A stretch of 64,000 nt of DNA from Bin5 sp009843665 (GCA_965220285.1 OZ244818.1:5084001-5148000); one strand, 5' to 3'. Shown: positions 52,415 through 61,965, counted from the first letter of the stretch. Notes: generated from the letters alone by a model not told the origin. Numbers and translations: made by a program.

Positions 52415-53764
52415 ATGAAACGAGTCTGGATCGTCCTCGGATTAATCGTGATCCTGGCCGCGGGGGGCTGGGCCTACGTAACTTACGTCGACCCCTCTAT
52501 TCTGCCGCAGACAAGCGAACCTTCGGCTGAAGACGCCGGGGCCGGGTCTGCTGAACCAGAAGACTCGGAACTGGATTCCGTTATCTGGGCGTCGGGCAAA
52601 CTGCTTCCAACTGTGTGGGCAAATCTGGCTCCCTTGCAGGGGGGAATCGTCCAGACGCTGCCCGTCAGAGAAGGCGACTGGGTCGAAGCCGGAGACCTGC
52701 TCGTGCAACTTGAGAACCCTGCTGCAGCGAGCCAGGTAGATATTTCGGCAGCGACGGTAGCCGAAGCCGAGGCAGCCCACGCCAAGCTGCTCTCCGGTGC
52801 CAGTGAAGCCGAAATCGCCGCCGCCAAAGCCGGTGTAACCACCGCCGAAGCGCAGGTCTCTTTGGCCGCCGGCAGGCTGCTTGAAGCGCAGAAAAATGTC
52901 GAGTTCTACGAAGTGGAAGTACAGATCGCCCGTGAACTGCACGATGAACTGGCCGCCGGTCCCACCCAGGCCGAACGCGCCGCAGCTGCCGCCCGTGTCG
53001 AAGTAGCACAGGCGGCTCTGGACCACGCGCAGGCCGCCTACAACGCAGTGCGGGGTGATCCCACCATCGGCAGCACGCTCCTCGAGGCTTTGCAGTTGGA
53101 GCAGGCGACCAAGTCCCTGAAGGCAGCACAGGCCGAGTTCGCGGTTGCCACGCAAGGGGCCACAGAACAGCAGCTGGCCGTCGCCCGTTCTCGCATTCAG
53201 GAGGCCCTTTCCCGCGTAGCCGTCGCCGCCAGCCAGATCCCCGCGTCCGAGGCCGGCGTGTTGTCGGCGCAGGCCGCACTCTCAAGCGCGCAGGCAAACT
53301 TGCGCAAACATAAGGAAGGCGCATCCCAGGAAGACATCGCCGTCTCACTGGCCCGGATCGGGACGGCAAAGGCCCAACTTGCCAGCGCACAGGCCCATGT
53401 TTCCCAGTCACAAATTGTTGCACCGTTTTCCGGCCAGGTCGGCGCACTCCTCGTCCGCAGCGGCGAGCTTGTGGCGCCCGGTCAGGTTCTCGTCCTCTTG
53501 GGGGATACCGGTAGCATGCACGTCGAAACAACCGACCTGCGCGAAACCGACGTAGTCCAGCTCCGGAGCGGCCAGGAGGTGGAGGTCACCTTTGACTCAC
53601 TGCCTGACCAGATCTTCGACGGCATCATCACCCATATCGCCCCGGTGAGCACCAGCGATAGGGGAAGCACCAACTTCACGGTCCACGTCGATATCCCCCG
53701 GCTCGACGAAAACCTGCGCTGGGGCATGACCGCCTTCGTGAATATCCTCGTTTCGCCTCAGTAG
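52415..53764 (+). CDS. HlyD/MacA-family membrane fusion (adaptor) protein
   Basis: A 449-residue adaptor. An N-terminal signal anchor (VWIVLGLIVILAAGGWAYV) is followed by a lipoyl-type segment LAPLQGGIVQTLPVREGDWVEAGD near 70-93. A long Ala/Gln/Glu-rich coiled-coil hairpin runs from about 110 to 325. The second half-lipoyl motif is IVAPFSGQVGALLVRSGELV near 335-354, and the beta-barrel domain closes the protein. AAGGAG lies six bases before the ATG. With the permease and ATPase it forms a MacAB-like export system. In a monoderm Chloroflexota cell it would extend through the wall rather than to an outer membrane, which is inference. Confidence 0.92.
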   Translation: MKRVWIVLGLIVILAAGGWAYVTYVDPSILPQTSEPSAEDAGAGSAEPEDSELDSVIWASGKLLPTVWANLAPLQGGIVQTLPVREGDWVEAGDLLVQLENPAAASQVDISAATVAEAEAAHAKLLSGASEAEIAAAKAGVTTAEAQVSLAAGRLLEAQKNVEFYEVEVQIARELHDELAAGPTQAERAAAAARVEVAQAALDHAQAAYNAVRGDPTIGSTLLEALQLEQATKSLKAAQAEFAVATQGATEQQLAVARSRIQEALSRVAVAASQIPASEAGVLSAQAALSSAQANLRKHKEGASQEDIAVSLARIGTAKAQLASAQAHVSQSQIVAPFSGQVGALLVRSGELVAPGQVLVLLGDTGSMHVETTDLRETDVVQLRSGQEVEVTFDSLPDQIFDGIITHIAPVSTSDRGSTNFTVHVDIPRLDENLRWGMTAFVNILVSPQ

Positions 53765-53840
53765 TGTTCCCAAGGCGGGTCTGCAATAACCGAAATTGGA
53801 TTCGACAGCAGTCTTGACAGCAGTTTGACACGCAGCGGCA

Positions 53841-54728
53841 ATGGAACTAGAGAGTACGGACGGAACCATCGTCCGGGTAGAAAACTTGACAAAGGTTTAC
53901 GGCAGTGGAGAGACCGCCGTGCGCGCTCTCGACGGCCTATCGGTCGAAGTGCAGACCGGTGAGTTCGTATCCGTTATGGGACCGAGCGGGTGCGGAAAGA
54001 GCACGCTGTTGAACATGCTCGGCGCGCTCGACCAACCGACCGAAGGAACGGTCTGGGTGGCGGGCGAGGATCTGTCCAAACTGAAGAATGTTGATCGCTT
54101 CCGTGCCAGGACAGTAGGATTCGTCTTCCAGCTGCACAATTTGCTGCCAACCATGACCGCGCAGGAAAACGTTGAAGTCCCGCTTCAGGGCCAGATCAAC
54201 AGCCGCAAGGAGCGCCGAGAACGGGCTGCGCACCTGATGGATCTGGTCGGCCTGTCAGATCGCCGCGATCACCTTCCCGGTCAGCTCTCCGGCGGGCAGC
54301 GCCAGCGCGTGGCGATTGCCCGTTCCCTGGCCAACAGCCCGGCCCTGATTCTGGCTGACGAACCGAGCGGCGCACTCGACAGCCAGAGCAGCGACGAGAT
54401 CCTGGCCCTGCTCGCCGAGCTCAACGGCAGCCAGGGAACCTCGATCGTGGTCGTTACGCATGACCGCCGCGTGGCCCAGGCGACCCAACGAATCCTGCGA
54501 ATGCAGGACGGCAGGATCGTCTCCGACCATCGCATCACCGACCCGCTCGAGGAAGATCTGCGCATGTTTGCCCAAAGTCAGTTTGGGCAGACCTTGCTGG
54601 AGAACAGCCGCACTCTGCACAGATTTATCGAAGGACAGGACATGGACGCACTGCGTCAGCTATTGCAAACGTACGACGACGGTGTGGAAGAGTCGGAGGA
54701 GACCGGTTCTTCGTCTACAGAAGCGTAA
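53841..54728 (+). CDS. ABC transporter ATP-binding protein, LolD/MacB type
   Basis: A 295-residue ATPase. Walker A is GPSGCGKST (about 48-56), the signature is LSGGQRQRVAIARSL (about 148-162), Walker B is ALILADEPSGALD and the switch His is in VVVTHDRR. The family ATPase is usually about 225-235 residues. Here about 60 residues extend the C-terminus, acidic at the end (DDGVEESEETGSSS). It energises the double-length permease. It starts 77 bases after the adaptor gene, and the spacer holds three short GACAGCAG-like repeats (53801-53834). Confidence 0.94.
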   Translation: MELESTDGTIVRVENLTKVYGSGETAVRALDGLSVEVQTGEFVSVMGPSGCGKSTLLNMLGALDQPTEGTVWVAGEDLSKLKNVDRFRARTVGFVFQLHNLLPTMTAQENVEVPLQGQINSRKERRERAAHLMDLVGLSDRRDHLPGQLSGGQRQRVAIARSLANSPALILADEPSGALDSQSSDEILALLAELNGSQGTSIVVVTHDRRVAQATQRILRMQDGRIVSDHRITDPLEEDLRMFAQSQFGQTLLENSRTLHRFIEGQDMDALRQLLQTYDDGVEESEETGSSSTEA

Positions 54729-54751
54729 ACGAATTCTGCCGCCGCGCAGCC

Positions 54752-55729
54752 TCACCCTTCCAATACAGCGCGTAACTGCTGCGGCGAAATGTTCCCCCCG
54801 CTGAGGATAAGGGCCACCTTCTTACCGGCAAGTTCATCTCGCAGTCTCAGGAGCGCAGCCAGCGGCGAAGCGCCCGCCGGTTCGGCTAGCGTTTTCGCCG
54901 ATTCCAGGTACATGCGCACTGCCGCGAACAGCTCCTGCTCCGAGACCGTGACAAAGTCATCCAGCAGGTCCCAAAGGATCGATTGCGGCAGCATGTAAGG
55001 CGCCCCCGTCGCAAGCCCCTCCGCTGCGGTCCGATTCGGCGCTTCTCGCCACGCCCTGTCTCGCCACGCCAGGTAGGCGGCTGGTGAAGCCTCGGCGCAA
55101 ACGGCCACCGTGCGAATGCCGGGGTTGAGCCCCTTGGCGACTAGAGAAGCGCCCGACGCGCCGCTCCCCCCGCCGACCGGCACGATGATAGCATCGATGT
55201 CCGGTTTTTCCTGCAAAACCTCCAGCGTGTGCGTTGCCACACCGGCAATCAGGGCCGGTTCATCGCCAGATGAGACAAACTGCATGCCTTCCTCGTCTGC
55301 AATCTGTTCTCCATGCTTTTTCGCTTGTTCAAAGTCGGCGCCGTTCAGTCGTACGTCAGCGCCATTTGCACGCATCGCCTCCAGTTTGACCGGGTTGGCG
55401 TTCTCCGGAACGGAGATCACCGCCTTCGCGCCGAACATCCGCGCCGCGTAGGCCACCGACTGGCCGTGATTCCCCGTAGATGCCGTCACGACGCCTTTCC
55501 TGCGCTGTTCGGCAGACAGCCCTGCCATGAAATTGATGCCGCCGCGCAGTTTGAAGGCGCCGATCGGCTGGTAGTTCTCGTGCTTTACCCAGACTTCCGC
55601 CCCCGTTGCCGCGTCGAGAACAGGGTAGTTGTATAGAGGCGTAGGGTTCAGATAGCGGCGTAACACTCTTTGAGCCGACAAAACGTCAGCGAGGCTGGGA
55701 GGCGGGGGCAAAGTGGACTTTTCAATCAT
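54752..55729 (-). CDS. Threonine/serine dehydratase (PLP fold-type II)
   Basis: A 325-residue enzyme with the PLP Lys at K60 in GAFKLRGG and the phosphate-binding loop GGGSGASGA near 187-195. STGNHGQSVA near 84-93 binds the substrate carboxylate. It deaminates threonine or serine to keto-acids. There is no C-terminal ACT-like regulatory domain, so it is the short catabolic or biodegradative type. ATG at 55729. It converges with the ABC ATPase gene with only 23 bases between, and has no clear terminator there. It follows the CoA-transferase gene on the same strand by 101 bases. Confidence 0.92.
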   Translation of the reverse strand: MIEKSTLPPPPSLADVLSAQRVLRRYLNPTPLYNYPVLDAATGAEVWVKHENYQPIGAFKLRGGINFMAGLSAEQRRKGVVTASTGNHGQSVAYAARMFGAKAVISVPENANPVKLEAMRANGADVRLNGADFEQAKKHGEQIADEEGMQFVSSGDEPALIAGVATHTLEVLQEKPDIDAIIVPVGGGSGASGASLVAKGLNPGIRTVAVCAEASPAAYLAWRDRAWREAPNRTAAEGLATGAPYMLPQSILWDLLDDFVTVSEQELFAAVRMYLESAKTLAEPAGASPLAALLRLRDELAGKKVALILSGGNISPQQLRAVLEG

Positions 55730-55830
55730 TTTACTATCGTTCTTTCCTGTTTACGTGGGAAAAGGCTGCAAGTATTCGCTCGCCCGTGTATCAATGGAAC
55801 AAGTGCTCTTTTGGGCTCTTGATCTGACTC

Positions 55831-57378
55831 TCATCCGTGTTCCAAAAACGGCATCGACGGCACTTTGTCAGGCACAATCGGAAAAAACTCCATCCGCTCC
55901 AGGACATCTCTCCTGATGTCGACGCCCGGCGCGACTTCAAGCAAACTCATTCCTGCTGGCGTCAGTTCAAAGACGGCCCGCTCCGTAATGCAAAGCACCT
56001 TTTGCCCGCTCTCCATCGCTTGACGACCGCTGAACGTAATCTGGTCGACCTCGTGTACCAACTTGCGAATTTGACCGTGGCGCCTGATGGCAATGCTCCT
56101 CTCGCCGATTTCGTAATCGACACCCTTGGCCTCAAAAGTGCCGCAGAAGACGACTGTACGCGCGTTCTGTGCAATGTCTATGAATCCCCCCGGTCCTACC
56201 GTGGTTCCTCCCAGCCGCGAGACATTCACGTTTCCCTTCCTGTCCATCTCGCCGAAGCCGAGAAATGCAATGTCCAACCCGCCTCCCCCGTATAGGTCGA
56301 ACTGGGAAGGTGAGTCGATCATGCAACTGGCGTTACGGGCGAAGCCGAAAAGAACGCCGTCGAGCAGCTCGCCGCCGTACGTGCCGTGCTCGATCGTCTG
56401 GTAGTAGCGCTCGGTCTCGCCGCGCGCCGCCACCAGTTTAGCCACACCGTCGGGGATTCCGAAACCGAAATTGACTACTGCGTTCTCGTAGAGTTCTCTT
56501 GCGGCTCGATGCGCGACAACTGCCCTCGGTCCTGGACGCTCGTCCTCTGCCGCCGGCTTCCCCAGTCCCGCATCCGAACGTCCCTTCGCCTTCTGCTGCC
56601 CTGAAATCGCAGGGTCGTAGAAAAAGGCATGGCACTGGGGCTGTTCGGGCTCCACTACCACGGCGTCAACCAGCGCTCCCGGGATCCGCACCTGGCGCGC
56701 CGGAAGACCGCCCGCTTCCACCAGGCCCCGCACTTGAAAAACGACCGCGCCGCCACTATTGTGAGCAGCGAGGGCCATCGCAAAGGCTTCCAGATTGGCC
56801 GGCTCTTCCTCCATGCTGATGTTGCCGTCCACGTCCGCGTAACTGCCTCGCAGGAGCGCCACATCCACAGGAAAGGGCTTGTAACGCAGCAGCGTCCGGC
56901 CGTCAATTTCGATCAACTCGACAAGCTCATCCTGGGCCGATCTGTTCATTCGGCCGCCGTCCTGGCGCGGATCGACGAAAGTCCCCAGGCCGACGTGCGT
57001 TATCAACCCGGGCCGGCCTGCCCCGATCTCCCGCATCAGCTGCGCCGTAACGCCTGCCGGCAGAATGTAAGCTTCGATCTTCTCCTCACTCGCCAGCGCC
57101 TGCATGCGCGGCGACCAGATCCAGTGGCCGCCAATCACCTTGCGCACCAGACCCTCATAGGCCAGCCGGTTAAGGCCGCGTCGATCGCGGTCACCAATCC
57201 CAAGCGAGTGGATGACCCGCAACCCTTTGGGAGCACCTGTAGCGAGAAAGCGTTCCTCGACCGCCGCCAGCAGCCGGTCGGCCTCTACCAGACCGCCGCC
57301 GCCGCCAACAGTACCCAGTGTCGCGCCGTCGGGGACCAGCGCGGCAGCCTCATGGGCGTCGACCACCTTGTTTCTCAT
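55831..57378 (-). CDS. Acyl-CoA:acetate/3-ketoacid CoA-transferase (fused alpha and beta)
   Basis: A 515-residue CoA-transferase of the YdiF/succinyl-CoA:3-ketoacid type with both halves in one chain. The N-terminal oxyanion Gly loop GTVGGGGGLVEAD is near residues 22-34. The catalytic Glu is E330 in IEHGTYGGE, preceded by NFGFGIPDGVA. These enzymes move CoA between carboxylic acids via a glutamyl-CoA intermediate. The ATG at 57378 lies six bases after the stop of the ketopantoate-reductase-like gene, so the two are probably coupled. Substrate unknown. Confidence 0.9.
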   Translation of the reverse strand: MRNKVVDAHEAAALVPDGATLGTVGGGGGLVEADRLLAAVEERFLATGAPKGLRVIHSLGIGDRDRRGLNRLAYEGLVRKVIGGHWIWSPRMQALASEEKIEAYILPAGVTAQLMREIGAGRPGLITHVGLGTFVDPRQDGGRMNRSAQDELVELIEIDGRTLLRYKPFPVDVALLRGSYADVDGNISMEEEPANLEAFAMALAAHNSGGAVVFQVRGLVEAGGLPARQVRIPGALVDAVVVEPEQPQCHAFFYDPAISGQQKAKGRSDAGLGKPAAEDERPGPRAVVAHRAARELYENAVVNFGFGIPDGVAKLVAARGETERYYQTIEHGTYGGELLDGVLFGFARNASCMIDSPSQFDLYGGGGLDIAFLGFGEMDRKGNVNVSRLGGTTVGPGGFIDIAQNARTVVFCGTFEAKGVDYEIGERSIAIRRHGQIRKLVHEVDQITFSGRQAMESGQKVLCITERAVFELTPAGMSLLEVAPGVDIRRDVLERMEFFPIVPDKVPSMPFLEHG

Positions 57379-57384
57379 CGGGCG

Positions 57385-58326
57385 TTAGTTCAGGTAGCGG
57401 CTTTCAAGTGCCTTGATCGCGGCAACTAGCGTCTTGTTGACTGGGGTGGGTATACCATGTTCGCGGCCGAGCCTCACCACCGCCCCGCTTATGACATCGA
57501 CTTCGCACGGTCGGCGGTTGAGGATATCCACGCAGAGGCTGGACTTATTGTCACCCGTTCCTTCCGGTCCGGCAATCTGGTCTATCACCTCTCGCGTCTC
57601 AGCCGCATTGAGGTCAATGCCTTCTGCACGCGCCACCTCAACCGCTTCATCCAGCGCCTCAAAGGCGGTCTCCCTCAGTTCGGGTACCGCAAACACCTGC
57701 TTGATAGTCATGTTGGCAATCGCGGACGTCGGGCTGATAGCGATATTCGCCAGCAGCTTCTTCCAGATCGCCTGACGTACGTCCGCGACCGCCGAAGTCT
57801 GCAGACCTGCCCCGTCAAGTGCCTCTGCAATCCGCACTGCCCTCTCGCTGATACCTCCGCCCATCTCACCGATATGCGTGGGCAGATTCCCGAAGTTGCG
57901 CACCGCGCCCGGCCCTTCGACCGCCGCGCCCTGCGCCGTCACGCCCCCCAGCACACGCTCCATACCCGTAACTTCGCCAATATTCTCCTCGTTGCCCAGT
58001 CCATTCTGAAAGCTGATGGCGACACTGTCTTCGCGCAGCAGATGCAGTACCCGCCCTACCGCGTCCTTCGTATAAGGAGCCTTGCATTGAACGAACATGA
58101 CGTCCACAGATCCCAGATCCCCCGGATCGGTCGTCGCCCGAACAGAGATGCTGCGATCGCCTCCATAGCCGAGCATCCGCAGCCCGTCCCGGTTTATCAG
58201 GTCGACGTGCTCTTGCCACACGTCAATCAGGGTCACGTCCAGCCCGCCCTCAGCCAGCAGTCCCCCAAACAGACAGCCCATCGCACCGGCCCCGACCACG
58301 GCGATCCTGGGTTTCCATTCCCCCAT
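57385..58326 (-). CDS. Ketopantoate reductase (PanE/ApbA) family protein
   Basis: A 313-residue NADPH-dependent 2-keto-acid reductase. The start is the ATG at 58326 with AAGGGAG about seven bases upstream. A GTG seven codons earlier is less likely. The nucleotide-binding motif is VVGAGAMGCLFGG near residues 9-21. The conserved Lys is in FVQCKAPYTKDA, and KLLANIAISPTSAIANMT forms the start of the C-terminal helical domain. PanE makes pantoate for coenzyme A. Many paralogues act on other keto-acids, and the neighbouring CoA-transferase suggests a catabolic role for this one (inference). Confidence 0.9.
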   Translation of the reverse strand: MGEWKPRIAVVGAGAMGCLFGGLLAEGGLDVTLIDVWQEHVDLINRDGLRMLGYGGDRSISVRATTDPGDLGSVDVMFVQCKAPYTKDAVGRVLHLLREDSVAISFQNGLGNEENIGEVTGMERVLGGVTAQGAAVEGPGAVRNFGNLPTHIGEMGGGISERAVRIAEALDGAGLQTSAVADVRQAIWKKLLANIAISPTSAIANMTIKQVFAVPELRETAFEALDEAVEVARAEGIDLNAAETREVIDQIAGPEGTGDNKSSLCVDILNRRPCEVDVISGAVVRLGREHGIPTPVNKTLVAAIKALESRYLN

Positions 58327-58796
58327 GCTTGACTCCCTTCCGCTCACCCATAAAGGGGTTGACCAACTATATGCATCAAGTATAGCTACTGACCGCAGGC
58401 GGGCAAACCGTAAACCTTTCGGGCGCCCCCAGTATCGGAACGAACCTCCGCATACCTCTTTACCGCAACCAAGCCGCGGTCAGCTCCCGTTCCAATCTCC
58501 GACAGAGAAAACGTCCCCTCTGACCACTAACCACTGCATTTCTGGGCGGTCGGGCCTATTCGGCCCTCCCTTGTGCGGGGGCTCCGCCCCCGCAACGCCC
58601 CCGGCCAACAACATGCCTCGTCGACCGGGTGTCGATATTGGTGGCGGGTGCCTAGTCGAAGGTATACGGCCAGGCCTGGCGCCTGCATTGCGTCTCGCCC
58701 AATGACGGTAAACAACGCCAGCCACCGCTGGCACTGAATTCACCGCCGGACTGTTCCCACCCCAAATCTGGGATGCACGCCCTGCTTTCAACCCTC
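58327..58796. repeat. Non-coding region with a possible dispersed repeat element
   Basis: No gene supported over about 470 bases. Around 58540-58730 is a GC-rich block with several short inverted repeats, including GCGGGGGC-tcc-GCCCCCGC (58575-58593). Nearby GGGCC and GGCCC segments sit on either side of TATTC. Such hairpin-dense, non-coding blocks are often members of repeated families. No second copy lies in this window, so the repeat status is unproven. Confidence 0.35.
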
Positions 58797-58826
58797 TTGA
58801 CTTCCCTGAACACTTCCATCTAAAAT
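58797..58826 (+). promoter_or_regulatory. Promoter of the sixA-like gene
   Basis: TTGACT (58797-58802), 18 bases, TAAAAT (58821-58826). The predicted leader is about 57 bases to the ATG at 58890. Confidence 0.6.
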
Positions 58827-58889
58827 GAATTGGCGCTTGCAACGGCACCTGCATATGCCATTGCCTTTGACACTGGAGCTGTCGAAGCC

Positions 58890-59414
58890 ATGGACACTCG
58901 CTACTTGACCGTACTACGTCACGCCAAAGCTAAACAGACGAGCGTTTCCGGAGGAGACATCGGCCGCCCTCTGGCCAAGACCGGCTTCAGACAGTTGCAG
59001 CGAGTTTGCCGGATACTGGAAACAGTGTCTGAAAAGCCTGACTGGATCGTATCTTCACCCGCGCTGCGCACACGCCAGACTGCAGAGAGGGTCGCCGAGT
59101 TGATCGGCTACAAGCGCAACTTTGGCTGGAATGACCGCATTTACGCCGCCGCTCCCTATACGCTGCTCAACATCCTGCAGGAAACCCATGACAGCGCCTG
59201 CCACATCCTCTTGATTGGCCACAACCCAAGCGTTGCCCAACTGGTTTCAGGCCTGTGCGCCGGAACTGACGGCCGCATGAACCTGCGCTTCCCAACCGCG
59301 GCACTGGCACACTTCGAAGTGGATATCGCCCGCTGGCGGCAACTGCATTGGGGCAGCTGCGAACTGCGTTTCCTTGTCGCGCCTCGCTTCCTCAAGGGAC
59401 TGAAAAACGCCTGA
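58890..59414 (+). CDS. SixA-type phosphohistidine phosphatase (histidine phosphatase family)
   Basis: A 174-residue enzyme from the ATG at 58890 (GGAGC about eleven bases upstream). The catalytic His is in the RHG-type motif LRHAKAK at residues 7-13. DWIVSSPALRTRQTAE near 51-66 supplies the second Arg, and LLIGHNPSVAQLV near 106-118 supplies the second His. SixA removes phosphate from phospho-His on phosphorelay or PTS proteins. It is slightly longer than the E. coli protein (161). It converges with the FAD oxidase gene. Confidence 0.88.
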   Translation: MDTRYLTVLRHAKAKQTSVSGGDIGRPLAKTGFRQLQRVCRILETVSEKPDWIVSSPALRTRQTAERVAELIGYKRNFGWNDRIYAAAPYTLLNILQETHDSACHILLIGHNPSVAQLVSGLCAGTDGRMNLRFPTAALAHFEVDIARWRQLHWGSCELRFLVAPRFLKGLKNA

Positions 59415-59450
59415 CCTCCCGCTGGCAATTCGAGAGCCTCTGTTAATCCA

Positions 59451-60797
59451 TTACCCAAAGACAAAACGGTCCAGGTACCCGTTGCGAAACTTGCCTTCGG
59501 GATCTGTCGACTGCTGTAACTTCCTGAAATCCTCCATCCTGGGATAGGCCGCCTGTACCTCCTTGGGGGACATCGAGAACAGCTTGCCCCAGTGCGGACG
59601 GACCTCATAAGGCGCGAGCGCCTCCTCAACCAGCGGCATAACCTCGCGCACCACCGGCCAGTTCTTTCGCCAAGAGAAGTGAATACCGATGGTCGGCGTG
59701 CCGTAACTCTGACTCAGCCACAGCCGGTCGGCCGCAACCGAGCGAATCTCCGAAATCCAAAGCATTGACCTGAAATTCTCTCGTAGGCCCTCCACCGCCT
59801 GCAACGCAGGGACCGCATGCGCCCGCGGCACGAAGAACTCGGTCTGCAGTTCGTCGCCGCTGGCCGGCGTGCTGTCAATCTGGAAGTGGTGCAGCCTGTC
59901 GTGCCACGCTCCCGGAATGCCCATCTGCAACGTCAGGCCCTCCGCCGATAGGTCGGGGACCGGATGCACGTGGGTGGAAGCCGCCCGCGCCCCGTATACT
60001 TCCGGCGGTAGCCCAAGGTCGACCGGATTCAGTTCTGTTGCTCCTTGGCCGTTCCCCTTGCCTGAAGGGCCCGTGCGATGCTTGAACCAGACCTGATTGA
60101 CCATTCCGTCCTGCCAGTCCGGGAAAAGACTGACGCTGTAGGCGCCGGACATGATCTCATCGAAGTTTTCGTAAAGTTCGGTCGCAGGCAGATCTTCGTA
60201 TACATACTGCTGCATCGAAAAAGCAGGTTCCATCGCCAGGGTCATTCTCGTCACAACTCCGAGCCCGCCCAGCGCAACCACCGAGCCTTCGAAAACCTCT
60301 CCGTCCTCTGCCAGTGTGAGCGACTTCAGCTCACCGTCTGCCGTTACAAGCTCCAGTCCCACCACTGCCGTTGACAGGTTGCCGTTCCCATCGCCTGAAC
60401 CGTGCGTTCCCGTCGAACAGGCACCTGCCACCGTTATATGCGGCAGCGAAGCAGTATTGTGCAGCGCCACCCCCTCCGAGTGCATGAGCGTACACAGTTC
60501 ACCGTACGTGATGCCGCCGTTGCAGGTAACGGTGCCGCGCTCGTGATCGAACTCGAGAGGCGCATTCAACTGCTCCAGCGAAATGTATGCCCCTGAAGGG
60601 TCCCCATGCACTTCCTGCGTTCCGTCAACGTCGACCTGTGCATCAATCGCCGCTGCGTCATTGAAGGAGTGACGCGCGCCCAGCACGCGCACCTTGCGGC
60701 TGGCCCTGACAATCTCCTGCAACTCTTCAACGCTCCGCGGCTCGTGAACTGGTGCGGACGCGAATCGTATGTTTTCAGACCAGTTACGTAGTGTCAT
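59451..60797 (-). CDS. FAD-linked oxidase, alditol/aldonolactone oxidase type
   Basis: A 448-residue flavoprotein. The FAD domain begins SENIRFASAPVHEPRS, with the likely covalent His in GARHSFNDAAA near residues 40-50. The second FAD loop is STGTHGSGDGNGNLSTAVVGLELV near 132-155. The C-terminal ALO-type substrate domain ends with HWGKLFSMSPKEVQAAYPR. Sequence order matches bacterial alditol oxidases and L-gulonolactone oxidases, which oxidise polyols or lactones with O2 to give H2O2. ATG at 60797 with GGAGG ten bases upstream. No obvious operon partner. Confidence 0.88.
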   Translation of the reverse strand: MTLRNWSENIRFASAPVHEPRSVEELQEIVRASRKVRVLGARHSFNDAAAIDAQVDVDGTQEVHGDPSGAYISLEQLNAPLEFDHERGTVTCNGGITYGELCTLMHSEGVALHNTASLPHITVAGACSTGTHGSGDGNGNLSTAVVGLELVTADGELKSLTLAEDGEVFEGSVVALGGLGVVTRMTLAMEPAFSMQQYVYEDLPATELYENFDEIMSGAYSVSLFPDWQDGMVNQVWFKHRTGPSGKGNGQGATELNPVDLGLPPEVYGARAASTHVHPVPDLSAEGLTLQMGIPGAWHDRLHHFQIDSTPASGDELQTEFFVPRAHAVPALQAVEGLRENFRSMLWISEIRSVAADRLWLSQSYGTPTIGIHFSWRKNWPVVREVMPLVEEALAPYEVRPHWGKLFSMSPKEVQAAYPRMEDFRKLQQSTDPEGKFRNGYLDRFVFG

Positions 60798-60840
60798 CAG
60801 CGGTGGTCCTCCCCTTTCGGGTCACTGGCTCTTGATGGCT

Positions 60841-61965
60841 TCAGATCTGGTTACCTTGTTCGATTTCAGCTGTCGTATCCATCACCGCCTCTGCCACCTC
60901 CATGACTCGCGGCAAAAACGCTAAAACCTGCCTGCAGCGGGCCTCCAGATCGGCGGCCGACGTAATTCCAAGGTCGTTCAACATCGACAGGTAGCCCTGT
61001 TGCAGCCCGTCTCCAACGTCGTCGCAACCGTTGAAGTCGAGAATCCACTGGCAGCGTGAATACGTTGCAACAATCCAGAAGACTGCTTCACGATGAAGCC
61101 CTTGTTCAATCAGCTCCCGACTGCCACCGATGGCGACACCGCGTGCCGTTGCACTGATGTCTCCGGCATACGGAAAATCCCCTTTGGGTAGGCTTTTGGC
61201 CCGTTCAAACGCACTGGCGACCGCCTCCAAATGCTCTGAAGCCTGGCCCTGGCCCCAATCGGCGCACCCCAAAAGGTGCAGCAACTGCTCGTGAAATCCC
61301 GGCCTGCCATGTTCAAATAGAAGGTCACGGACCTCCACGTATCTGCGCCTAACCGTCGGTGCCCGTAGTCCCGCCAGTAGCAGAATGAGAGCCGTCAGGC
61401 TGGTCCCGAACAGCCAGGCTGTTACCCTTTCGTGCAGCGCCGCCGACCTGTCCAACGATTGGAGCCGGGCCGAAGCCGTCGCCGCCGCCGCCCTGCACCG
61501 TCGCCGCACCCATTGCCGGTAGGCATACCTCCCTGCTACTTCTCTCTGCAACCGCTTTAGCCTCCCCGAGGGATCGGCAACGATCTTCATCACCCAGGTC
61601 CCACCCGCGAGATGAGGATCTCCAAGGACGGTCTCGGCTGAGAAAATCCTCTCGGGCGTCTCAAACGTCACCTCCAGCAGGACGCCGCAGTAACTGAACT
61701 TGCCAGGTTTTCGTCTCGGAGGATGCGCCAGTACCACCGTAACATCCACGTCGGAACTTGCCGGCAGCAGCTTCTCGTCGGGTAGAGTCGTGACCGAACC
61801 GGTAATGAAGGCTCCTTCCAGGCCGGGCAGTCTTATTCCTTCGCGTTGCACCCACTTTTCCGCCGCAAGCTTGGCTTCCCCCACTAGCAAGACTCTCTCC
61901 CCCATTCGCTCCTGCCAGCTTCGCGACATTCCTTTTTCTAACGCAGATAAACTGTGCTGCTGCAA
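60841..61965 (-). CDS. Nucleotidyltransferase-fold protein of unknown role
   Basis: Up to 374 residues. An N-terminal polymerase-beta-type nucleotidyltransferase signature is visible as GAFITGS (Gly56-Ser57) followed by SSDVDVTVVL with Asp72 and Asp74 as metal ligands. The remainder is helical, with one hydrophobic stretch near 184-202 (LFGTSLTALILLLAGL) and late Cys/Trp residues. This layout recalls antibiotic (kanamycin-type) nucleotidyltransferases and the MNT toxins-antitoxins, but no family is secure. The start is uncertain: TTG at 61965, or ATG at 61929 or 61902, none well spaced from a ribosome site. No HEPN partner gene is adjacent. Confidence 0.7.
   Translation of the reverse strand: MQQHSLSALEKGMSRSWQERMGERVLLVGEAKLAAEKWVQREGIRLPGLEGAFITGSVTTLPDEKLLPASSDVDVTVVLAHPPRRKPGKFSYCGVLLEVTFETPERIFSAETVLGDPHLAGGTWVMKIVADPSGRLKRLQREVAGRYAYRQWVRRRCRAAAATASARLQSLDRSAALHERVTAWLFGTSLTALILLLAGLRAPTVRRRYVEVRDLLFEHGRPGFHEQLLHLLGCADWGQGQASEHLEAVASAFERAKSLPKGDFPYAGDISATARGVAIGGSRELIEQGLHREAVFWIVATYSRCQWILDFNGCDDVGDGLQQGYLSMLNDLGITSAADLEARCRQVLAFLPRVMEVAEAVMDTTAEIEQGNQI

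Noticed and set aside
53801..53834. Promoter from the two TTGACA copies before the ABC ATPase
   Set aside because: No -10 box lies at a usable distance. The repeats are noted only as short iterations.
57457..58332. 291-codon plus-strand open frame
   Set aside because: It is the complement of the ketopantoate-reductase-like gene, which has a clear nucleotide-binding motif.
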